DNA from: Chloroflexota bacterium
GTDB lineage: Bacteria > Chloroflexota > Anaerolineae > DTPP01
Length of the DNA stretch: 11,506 nucleotides
Reading direction: 5' to 3'
Assembly: GCA_012514615.1 (NCBI GenBank)
Contig: JAAYZY010000268.1
Span: 1-11,506, forward strand
The position numbers and the translations under genes were made by a program. Shown here piece by piece: positions 1 through 6,354 of the stretch. Every line of letters begins with the position of its first letter. Positions within the stretch are counted from its first letter, which is position 1. A model generated the notes under the pieces. It did not search any database. It saw only the letters and a program-made list of their open reading frames with translations, and had not been told where the DNA came from.

Positions 1-661
1 CCCAGTTCGCCAACCTCTCCCCCGATGTGGGGCTCACCTCCTTCTTGGAGGAGGTGGCGCTGGTGTCGGACGTGGATGACCTGGAGGAGTCGGCTGCGGC
101 GCCGGTGCTCATGACCCTGCATATGGCCAAGGGGCTGGAGTTCGCCGTGGTTTTCATCGTGGGGCTGGATGAAGGCATTCTGCCCCACAGCCGCTCGCTG
201 GAGGATCCGGAAGAGATGGAGGAGGAGCGCCGCCTCTGCTACGTGGGTATCACCCGGGCCAAGGAGCGGCTCTACCTGCTGCACACCTTCCGCCGCAGCC
301 TCTATGGCAGCAGCGAGCTCACCGAGGCCAGCCGCTTCCTGCGGGACCTGCCGCCTTCCCTACTGGAGGGGCGCACCCCAAGCCAGCCGACCCCGTCGCG
401 GCGCTCCCTGGGCCGGCCGGATTCTCGGGCCGCCTTGGAGCGGGTGACCTACTGGTCGCCGGGCCAGGCGGAGCGCAAGCCGGCGGCCCCGGCCGCCTTC
501 CAGGCCGGCGACCGGGTGCAGCATCCCACCTTCGGCTCGGGCCTGGTGATGCAGTCGACCCCCAGGGTGACGACGAAGAGGTGACGGTCGTCTTCGAGCA
601 GGCGGGGGTCAAGAAGCTGCTGGCCCGCCTGGCTCGGTTGGAAAAGGCCAGCCGCAAGTAG
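1..661 (+). CDS. pcrA: PcrA/UvrD-type superfamily 1 DNA helicase, 3' end only, with an apparent frameshift
   Basis: This is the C-terminal part of an ATP-dependent 3'-5' DNA helicase (UvrD/PcrA/Rep family, DNA repair and replication); the 5' end lies outside the window. It reads in frame from base 3. Visible family motifs are [11 protein letters not shown], then LHMAKGLEF...[10 protein letters not shown], then [19 protein letters not shown], which is helicase motif VI with the arginine finger. The C-terminal Tudor-like domain begins at [15 protein letters not shown] (about 510-551). In this frame the protein runs into a TGA at 582-584. The expected family ending ([22 protein letters not shown]...LEKA) continues in another frame from about base 564 to a TAG at 659-661. 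Adding one C to the C5 run at 559-563 joins both parts, so a one-base deletion or sequencing error is likely. Family assignment is secure; whether the cell makes the full protein is not. Confidence 0.9.
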
Positions 662-686
662 CAGGAAGGTACGCCGGAGGGGAGAG

Positions 687-1265
687 GTGAGCAGTGAGGG
701 AAGGTGGCGCATCACGGACCTGGCCCCCGACGACGCCGAGGCTGTAGGGCAAGCGGCTGCCCTGCTGGTGTGGGCCTTTGCCCAGCACTGGCCTAACGCC
801 TGGCCCACGCAGCAGGCGGCTCTGGATGAGGTGCGCGAGTGCCTGGCCAGGGAGAGGGTCTGCCGGGTGGCTCGGTCGGCCGATGGCACAGTGCTGGGCT
901 GGGTGGGCGGCATCCCCCAGTACGACGGCCACGCCTGGGAGGTGCATCCGCTGGTGGTGCATCCAGAGCACCGCAGACAGGGGATCGGCCGGGCCCTGAT
1001 GCAGGACCTGGAAGCGTTGGCCGCGGCGCGGGGTGGGCTGACGCTCTTCTTGGGCAGCGACGACGAAGACAACATGACCTCGCTGGGCGGCGTGGAGCTC
1101 TACCCCGACCCCCTGGCGCACCTGGCGCGCCTGCATGACCGACGCGGCCACCCCTTCGGCTTCTATCAACGGCTGGGGTTCGTGGTGGTGGGTGTTATGC
1201 CCGACGCCAACGGCTTCGGCAAACCCGACATCTACATGGCCAAGCGGATCGCTCGTAACGGTTGA
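687..1265 (+). CDS. GNAT acetyltransferase resembling aminoglycoside 6'-N-acetyltransferase, AAC(6')
   Basis: This 192-aa cytoplasmic protein belongs to the GNAT fold, which transfers acetyl from acetyl-CoA to an amine. The acetyl-CoA-binding signature is VHPEHRRQGIGRALM at residues 91-105, with the R96-x-x-G99-x-G101 pattern. The second half (GSDDEDNMTSLGGVELYPD, about 123-141, and FYQRLGFVVVGVMPDANG.GKPDIYMAK, about 159-186) matches what I recall of a chromosomal AAC(6')-like group in Gram-positive bacteria. Acetylation of an aminoglycoside 6'-amine is therefore plausible but unproven; the natural substrate may differ. The GTG start at 687 is supported by GGAGG at 676-680. It lies 25 nt after the helicase stop at 661, so co-transcription is possible. 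It ends 56 nt before the next gene, which has its own promoter. Confidence 0.85.
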   Translation: MSSEGRWRITDLAPDDAEAVGQAAALLVWAFAQHWPNAWPTQQAALDEVRECLARERVCRVARSADGTVLGWVGGIPQYDGHAWEVHPLVVHPEHRRQGIGRALMQDLEALAAARGGLTLFLGSDDEDNMTSLGGVELYPDPLAHLARLHDRRGHPFGFYQRLGFVVVGVMPDANGFGKPDIYMAKRIARNG

Positions 1266-1286
1266 GCCGGTGCGGCCGGCTTCTGC

Positions 1287-1315
1287 TTGCCCCGCACCCT
1301 TCTTCGTGCTACACT
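1287..1315 (+). promoter_or_regulatory. Promoter for a leaderless FAD-dehydrogenase transcript
   Basis: A -35-like TTGCCC (1287-1292), 17-nt spacer and -10-like TACACT (1310-1315) are present. The -10 is preceded by TG at 1307-1308, an extended -10. Only 6 nt separate the -10 from the ATG at 1322, so transcription would start at or very near the start codon. No Shine-Dalgarno sequence precedes that ATG. Sequence-only prediction. Confidence 0.6.
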
Positions 1316-1321
1316 GGCCCT

Positions 1322-2884
1322 ATGGAATACCTGGTGCAGGGACTGCAAAGATCCGTGTTCGACGCGGAGCCGCTGGAGGCCACCCTGGCGCGTCACCTGG
1401 ACCTGCCCGAGGTGCAGGCTGTGACGGTGGAGCGCGAGGCCTTGGACGCGCGGCGGAAGAACCGCATCGTCTGGGTCTACACGCTGCGCTTCTCGGCGCC
1501 CCAGATGACCCCACGCCTGCAGACCCTCTTGGCGGCTGGCGCCGTCACCCCCTACACGCCGCCGCCGATGACGCCGGCGGAACCGCGCCTCACCCTGCCC
1601 GAGCAACCGGCGATCGTGGGCTTCGGGCCGGCCGGGATGTTCGCTGCCCTCTTCCTGGCCCGGGCCGGTTATCGCCCCTTGGTGTTTGAGCGGGGCGAAG
1701 AGGTGGCCGCGCGGGCCCGTTCCGTCGCTCGTCTGTGGGAGACCGGCGAGCTGAACCCCGAATCCAACATGCAGTTTGGCGAAGGCGGCGCGGGCACCTT
1801 CTCCGATGGCAAGCTCACCACCGGCAAGGCCGCGCCGCTGGACCGCCTGGTGCTGGAGACGCTGGCAGCGGCTGGCGCGCCGCCCACCATCCTCTCCCGG
1901 GCCAAGCCCCATGTGGGCACCGACTACCTGCGGCGGGTGGTGCAGAACATCCGCCAGGAGATCGTCGACGCTGGCGGCGAGGTGCGGTTCGGCCACTGCT
2001 TTACCGATCTGCATCTGCGGGAAGGCCGGGTCGAGGCGATCACGGTGAACGGGGCTCGGCTGCCCACCTCTTGTCTGGTGCTGGCCGTGGGCCACAGCGC
2101 CCGGGATACGGTGCGCCTGCTGCAGGAGCGTGGGGTGCGCATGGAGGCCAAGCCGTTCGCCGTGGGTGTGCGGGTGGAGCACCCGGCGGCGTTCATCAAC
2201 GAGCGTCAGTACGGCGCGGCAGCCGCGGCGGTGCTGCCCGCGGCCGACTACAAGCTGACCTATCAGCACGGGGGGCGAGGGGTCTATTCGTTCTGCATGT
2301 GCCCCGGCGGGCAGGTGGTCTGCGCCGCCAGCGAGCCGGGCGGGCAGGTGACCAACGGCATGAGCCGCTATGCCCGTGACGGGGCCTATTCCAACAGCGC
2401 CCTGGTGGTGGGGCTGGACCTGCCGGCCCTGGGGGTGGGCTCTGCCCTCGAGGCCATGGCCCTGCAGCAGGGCTGGGAGCAAGCCGCCTTCCGGGCTGGC
2501 GGCGGGGGCTTCTGGGCCCCGGCGCAACGAGCGACAGACTTCCTGGCGGCTCGGGTCTCGCGCCGCCTGCCGGAGAGCACCTACCGCCCGGGCATCCGTC
2601 CAGCGGACCTGCGGCAGGTGCTGCCGACCGTAGTGGCCGATGGGCTAGCGGCGGGCCTGGCTCGTTTCGACCGGCTCATGCCTGGCTTCGTCGCGCAAGG
2701 TCTGCTGGTGGGGGTGGAGAGCCGCACCTCCAGCCCGGTGCGCATCCTGCGGGACGACGACTGCCAGTCGGTGTCGACGCCGGGGCTGTTCCTGCTGGGT
2801 GAAGGGGCCGGCTATGCCGGCGGCATCGTCACCTGTGCCCGGGACGCCCTGCGCTTCGCCCGGCTGGTGAGGCCCAGGGGGTAG
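1322..2884 (+). CDS. FAD-dependent dehydrogenase of the COG2509 type, NAD(P)/FAD oxidoreductase
   Basis: This 520-aa flavoprotein matches the uncharacterised COG2509 family; its reaction is not known. An N-terminal domain (about 1-90), including RRKNRIVWVYTLRF at 44-57, precedes the Rossmann FAD fold. The dinucleotide loop is GFGPAG at 100-105, and VFERG at 121-125 supplies the acidic ribose-binding residue. LNPESNMQFGEGGAGTFSDG at 144-163 is the family hallmark. A second FAD motif, LLGEGAGYAGGI, sits near the C-terminus (491-502). No signal peptide or membrane segment is visible, so it is likely cytoplasmic. The frame is open upstream to a TTG at 1262, but that would add 20 residues overlapping the previous gene's end. 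The ATG at 1322 fits the promoter position and the family's usual start. Length is normal. Confidence 0.92.
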   Translation: MEYLVQGLQRSVFDAEPLEATLARHLDLPEVQAVTVEREALDARRKNRIVWVYTLRFSAPQMTPRLQTLLAAGAVTPYTPPPMTPAEPRLTLPEQPAIVGFGPAGMFAALFLARAGYRPLVFERGEEVAARARSVARLWETGELNPESNMQFGEGGAGTFSDGKLTTGKAAPLDRLVLETLAAAGAPPTILSRAKPHVGTDYLRRVVQNIRQEIVDAGGEVRFGHCFTDLHLREGRVEAITVNGARLPTSCLVLAVGHSARDTVRLLQERGVRMEAKPFAVGVRVEHPAAFINERQYGAAAAAVLPAADYKLTYQHGGRGVYSFCMCPGGQVVCAASEPGGQVTNGMSRYARDGAYSNSALVVGLDLPALGVGSALEAMALQQGWEQAAFRAGGGGFWAPAQRATDFLAARVSRRLPESTYRPGIRPADLRQVLPTVVADGLAAGLARFDRLMPGFVAQGLLVGVESRTSSPVRILRDDDCQSVSTPGLFLLGEGAGYAGGIVTCARDALRFARLVRPRG

Positions 2885-2887
2885 GCT

Positions 2888-4117
2888 GTGGCGGCTAGGG
2901 TGTGCGTGGGTGTGGTGGGGGCTGGGCCTGCCGGCATCATGGCGGCGCTGGAGGCGGCCGAGCGAGGGGCGGCGGTATCGCTCTTCGATACTAACGAGGT
3001 GGTGGGCCGCAAGCTGCTGGTGACCGGCAACGGGCGCTGCAACATCAGCAACATTCATGCCAGGGCCGAGCGCTACGCCTGCACCGACCGAAGCGCTTTG
3101 CAGCAGGCGCTGGCGTGTTGTGGTCACCGAGAGACGGTGGCTCGCCTGCGGGAGTGGGGCATCCCCACCTACGCCACTGCGGATGGCTGGTGCTACCCCC
3201 TGTCGGAATCGGCGGCGACGGTGGCTGAGACGTTGGCGGAGGTGCTGGAGCTGGCCGGCGTGGCCTTGCGCCTGAAGACCCACGTCAGCGACCTGCAGCC
3301 AGCGGACGGCGGCGTGGCGCTGACCTTGGGCGGCGGGCCGCACCAGGAGCGGTTCGACAGGGTGGTGCTGGCCTGCGGGGGCAAGGCCTACCCGGCCCTG
3401 GGCTCCCGGGGCGAGCTCTTCCCGGCCCTGGAGCGGCTGGGGCACACGGTGGTGGCCTTGCGCCCCGCCCTGGCGCCGCTGCTGGCCGACGTGCGCTGCT
3501 TCCACAAGCTGCAGGGTGTGCGCCTGGATGTGAGGCTGACCTTGCGGGAAGGCCAACGCCCCTTGGGGCAGACCGTGGGCAACCTCATGTGGACGCAGAG
3601 CGGCTTCAGCGGGCCGGCGGCTATGGATCTGAGCCACCTGGTGAGCGCCCGGCCGGGCGCGGCGCTGACCCTCTCCATCGACCTGCTGGCCGACCGCCGC
3701 CCCGCGCTGCTGGAGGCGCTGAAGCGGTGGGAAGGGCAGCCCATGCCGCTGGCGGTGGCCCTGGGGTCGGTGCTGCCGCCCAAGGTGGCCCCGGTGCTGC
3801 TGCCGCTGGCCGGGCTGAAGGCAGACGTGCGCCTGCACCAGGTGAGCCCAGCCGAGCGGGAGCGGCTGCTGCGCCTGTTGGGGGGGCTGGCGGTGGAGGT
3901 GCGTGGGACGCGGGGGTTCGACGCGGCGCAGCTTGCGGCCGGCGGCGTGCCGCTGGCGGAGGTGGAGCCGACGACTATGGCTTCGCGACGGACGCCTGGG
4001 CTGTACCTGGCCGGCGAGGTGCTGGACGTGGTGGGGCCGTGCGGCGGCTACAACCTGCAGTGGGCCTGGAGCAGCGGGGCCCTGGCCGGCGGGGGCGCGG
4101 CGGAGGCGGCATCGTGA
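2888..4117 (+). CDS. HI0933/YhiN-family flavoprotein (aminoacetone oxidase-like FAD-binding enzyme)
   Basis: This 409-aa protein belongs to the HI0933/YhiN (BaiN-like) flavoprotein family, whose physiological reaction is mostly unknown. The FAD-binding GxGxxG loop is GAGPAG at 11-16. GRKLLVTGNGRCNISN at 40-55 is the family hallmark. LACGGKAYPALGSRG follows at 161-175 and SGFSGPAAMDLS at 238-249. The C-terminal signature GGVPLAEVEPTTM (352-364) leads to the second FAD motif, GLYLAGEVLDVVGPCGGYNL (371-390). The GTG start at 2888 is 3 nt after the previous stop, with AGGGGG at 2876-2881 as ribosome-binding site. Its TGA overlaps the next GTG as GTGA, so it is co-transcribed with both neighbours. 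Two unrelated-family flavoproteins in tandem could share a redox role; that is inference. Confidence 0.92.
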   Translation: MAARVCVGVVGAGPAGIMAALEAAERGAAVSLFDTNEVVGRKLLVTGNGRCNISNIHARAERYACTDRSALQQALACCGHRETVARLREWGIPTYATADGWCYPLSESAATVAETLAEVLELAGVALRLKTHVSDLQPADGGVALTLGGGPHQERFDRVVLACGGKAYPALGSRGELFPALERLGHTVVALRPALAPLLADVRCFHKLQGVRLDVRLTLREGQRPLGQTVGNLMWTQSGFSGPAAMDLSHLVSARPGAALTLSIDLLADRRPALLEALKRWEGQPMPLAVALGSVLPPKVAPVLLPLAGLKADVRLHQVSPAERERLLRLLGGLAVEVRGTRGFDAAQLAAGGVPLAEVEPTTMASRRTPGLYLAGEVLDVVGPCGGYNLQWAWSSGALAGGGAAEAAS

Positions 4118-5014
4118 GCAAGGGTTTCGATGTGTTGGTGGTGGGGCGTCGCCTCTTCTGCGATGTCATCTTCACGGGGTTGCCCCAGACGCCGGCCCTG
4201 GGCCACGAGGTCTTCGCCCAAGAGCTGACCCTCGCGGCTGGCGGGGCCATCTCTACCGCGGCGGCCCTCAAGCGGCCGGGCTTGGAGCCGGGCCTGGTGG
4301 CCGACTTGGGCAGCGACCCCTTCAGCCAGTTCGTGCTGGGGGAGGTGCGCCAGGCTGGGCTGGAGGCTTCGCTGCTGCGTCTGCACGGGGGGCCGCTGCC
4401 GGTTCTCACTGTGGCCTTCTCCAACAGCGACGACCGCGGCTTCATCTTCTACGCTGCGGCGTCGCCCTTCCCCCCGCCGGGCCCAGGGCTGTTGGAGAAG
4501 GCCCCCGCGCCGCTGCTGCATTTCGGCAATCTGCGTCTGGCCCGCGAGCTGCTGCCCTTGCTGCGTGCGGCGCGAGCCCGGGGCCTGCTGGTGACTTCGG
4601 ACTGTCAGTGGCCGCCGGCGTCGCTGGAGGAACCGGGCATTGCCGAGACGCTGGGGCTGCTGGACGCCTTCATGCCCAACGCCGAGGAGGCTCGGGCCAT
4701 GACCGGTCAGGCGGACCTCCTGGCGGCGCTGGCTCGGCTGGGTGCTCTGGCGCCACAGGTGGCGGTGAAGGACGGCTGCCGCGGCGCGCTGGGCGTTGAG
4801 CAGGGGCGTTGGCGGCGGGTGGGCCCCCTGCCGGTGCAGGCGGTGGACCCCATCGGCGCGGGCGACTGCTTCAGCGCCGGCTACCTGCTGGGTCTGCTGG
4901 AGGGACGGCCGCTGACGGAGCGGCTGCATTGGGGCAACATCTGTGGGGGGTGCTGCACCCGGCCGGCGCGGCGGCGTAGCCGCCGCGCCGCCGCGTCAGG
5001 AGTTCGCGTCCTGA
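4114..5014 (+). CDS. PfkB-family carbohydrate kinase with a disrupted 3' end
   Basis: This is a ribokinase/PfkB-fold sugar kinase that transfers phosphate from ATP to a sugar or nucleoside hydroxyl; the substrate cannot be read from sequence. Visible are the substrate-binding glycine segment AAGGAISTAAAL (41-52), LGSDPF (65-70), PNAEEA (188-193) and the catalytic-base signature DPIGAGDCFSAG (245-256) with D251. The GTG start overlaps the previous stop as GTGA, with GGAGG at 4102-4106. After LHWGNICGG (about 279) the original frame stays open through the GH4 gene. Skipping one G of the G6 run at 4945-4950 instead gives GAAPGRRGGVAAAPPRQEF and a TGA at 5012-5014, 299 aa in total. The same frame after that stop reads FPQPAVAEEGRW up to 5068, which may be the original C-terminus. 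The given end assumes the one-base-skip reading. Confidence 0.8.
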
Positions 5015-5015
5015 C
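4965..5015. repeat. Two tandem perfect hairpins, possible REP-like palindromic element
   Basis: The first hairpin has 11-bp arms, GGCGCGGCGGC (4965-4975) and GCCGCCGCGCC (4979-4989), with a 3-nt loop. The second has 7-bp arms, GTCAGGA (4995-5001) and TCCTGAC (5009-5015), with a 7-nt loop. Only 5 nt separate them. They fall where the kinase's C-terminal coding should be and include the TGA at 5012-5014. Two adjacent perfect hairpins resemble intergenic REP-type repeats. I cannot see further copies in this window, so repeat status is inferred. They could also affect transcript stability or read-through into the GH4 gene. Confidence 0.5.
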
Positions 5016-5055
5016 TGAAGCGGTTCCCCCAGCCGGCGGTGGCGGAGGAGGGGCG

Positions 5056-6354
5056 ATGGCCGCGGTGAAGATCGCTGTCATCGGCGGGGGCAGCGCCTAC
5101 ACCGCCAGCTTTCTGCGCTCGCTGGTGGGGAAGGGCGCGGCCTTCCGCTGCAGCCAGATCACCCTGATGGACGTGGCGGCAGAGCAGGCGGCCCTCATCG
5201 CTCGCTTGGGGCAGCGCATGGCCGAAGGTGTTGGCCTGGACCTGTGGGTGGAAAGCGTCGCCGATCGGCGCACCGCGTTGCGGGACGCCGGCGCGGTGCT
5301 CACCACCTTCCGGGCCGGCGGTCTGGAGGCGCTGCCCCTGCGCCATGGGGTCATCGGCCACGAGACGGTGGGGCCGGGTGGTTTCTTCTTTGCCCTGCGC
5401 ACCCTGCCGTTGAGACGGGAGATGGCCGCAGAGGTGGCGGCTGTGGCGCCCCGGGCGTGGTGGCTCAACTACAGCAACCCCACCAACATCGTCGCCGAAG
5501 CGTTGACTCGCCGGGCGGGGGCGCGAGCCGTCGGCCTGTGCGATCGGGGGCGGCACGACGCGCGCCAGGTGCTGCGGCTGCTAGGGCGGCCGGCGGAGGG
5601 CTTCCAGTTCTGGTCGGCTGGGCTGAACCACGCCAACTGGTGTACCCGCTTCCGCCAAGGGGGGCAGGAGATCGTGCCGTTGCTGGTGGAGGAGGCCCCG
5701 CTCCTGCTGGACGACCCCACGTTGCCCAGCCGCTGGCGCCAGGTGGTGGCCCTGACGGCGCAGTACGGTCTGCCGCCTTCGTCGTACCTGCCCTACTACG
5801 CCTTCCCGCAGGAGACGGTGGCGGAAGGGCAGCGCCAACCTGCCAGTCGCGCCGAAGAGGTGATGGCTGAGCTGCCGGCCATCTGGGCCCACTATGAAGA
5901 GCAGGCCGAACGCTCGGCGCCGCAGCTCACCCGGCTGCGGGGTTCCGGCGGCTTCGACAACCTGGCGGTGGAGGCGCTGGACGCGTTGCTGAACGACACG
6001 GGGGCGGTGCACATCGTCAACACGCCGGGCCGGGGGGCGCTGCCGGGCTTCCCGGCGGAGCGGGTGGTGGAACTGCCCTGCCGCCTGGACGCCGATGGGG
6101 CTACACCCTTGGTGCAGCCGCCGCTGCCGGCGGCGGTGGCCGGGCTGATCGAGGTCCTGGGCGAGTACCAGGCCTTGGCCGCGGAAGCCGGCTGGTGCGG
6201 CGGGCGGCGGGAGGCCATCGCCGCGCTGGCGGCCAACCCACTGGTCTGGTCGCTTCCCAAGGCTCGCGCTCTGTACGACGACCTGGCCGCGGCGCACCGC
6301 ACCTACCTGCCCCAGCGCCTGCTGAGGTGGAGGGTGAGAGGACGCACTGCATGA
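5056..6354 (+). CDS. Glycoside hydrolase family 4 (6-phospho-beta-glucosidase-like), NAD- and metal-dependent
   Basis: GH4 enzymes cleave alpha- or beta-glycosides, usually 6-phosphorylated, by an NAD+ and divalent-metal (Mn2+) dependent redox-elimination mechanism in the cytoplasm. This 432-aa protein has the usual length. The NAD-binding N-terminus is IAVIGGGSAYTASFL (6-20). FRAGGLEAL (85-93) carries an arginine near the substrate phosphate site in relatives. HETVGPGG (102-109), NYSNPTN (138-144), GLCD with likely metal ligand C162, and GLNHANW with likely metal ligand H192 follow. YLPYY (244-248) is where the tyrosine base lies in the 6-phospho-beta-glucosidase group, which more often reads YLRYY. 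SRAEEVM (264-270) is also conserved. The ATG at 5056 has a strong GGAGG at 5044-5048. The frame is open upstream into the kinase, but this start matches the family N-terminus. Substrate and anomer remain uncertain. Confidence 0.9.
   Translation: MAAVKIAVIGGGSAYTASFLRSLVGKGAAFRCSQITLMDVAAEQAALIARLGQRMAEGVGLDLWVESVADRRTALRDAGAVLTTFRAGGLEALPLRHGVIGHETVGPGGFFFALRTLPLRREMAAEVAAVAPRAWWLNYSNPTNIVAEALTRRAGARAVGLCDRGRHDARQVLRLLGRPAEGFQFWSAGLNHANWCTRFRQGGQEIVPLLVEEAPLLLDDPTLPSRWRQVVALTAQYGLPPSSYLPYYAFPQETVAEGQRQPASRAEEVMAELPAIWAHYEEQAERSAPQLTRLRGSGGFDNLAVEALDALLNDTGAVHIVNTPGRGALPGFPAERVVELPCRLDADGATPLVQPPLPAAVAGLIEVLGEYQALAAEAGWCGGRREAIAALAANPLVWSLPKARALYDDLAAAHRTYLPQRLLRWRVRGRTA

Noticed and set aside
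1262..1321. A 20-codon N-terminal extension of the COG2509 gene from a TTG
   Set aside because: It overlaps the previous gene's stop and covers the promoter. The ATG at 1322 fits both family start and promoter spacing.
4995..5015. The TCAGGA/TCCTGA hairpin as a simple intrinsic terminator of the kinase
   Set aside because: No T-run follows, and GH4 with a strong ribosome-binding site starts 41 nt later in the same operon. A repeat element or processing site fits better.
3589..6354. A single 921-residue open frame covering the end of the HI0933 gene, the kinase and GH4
   Set aside because: The first part is out of frame with the real HI0933 gene. GH4 has its own strong ribosome-binding site and a family-typical N-terminus at 5056. 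The open frame results from the disruption near 4945-5015.
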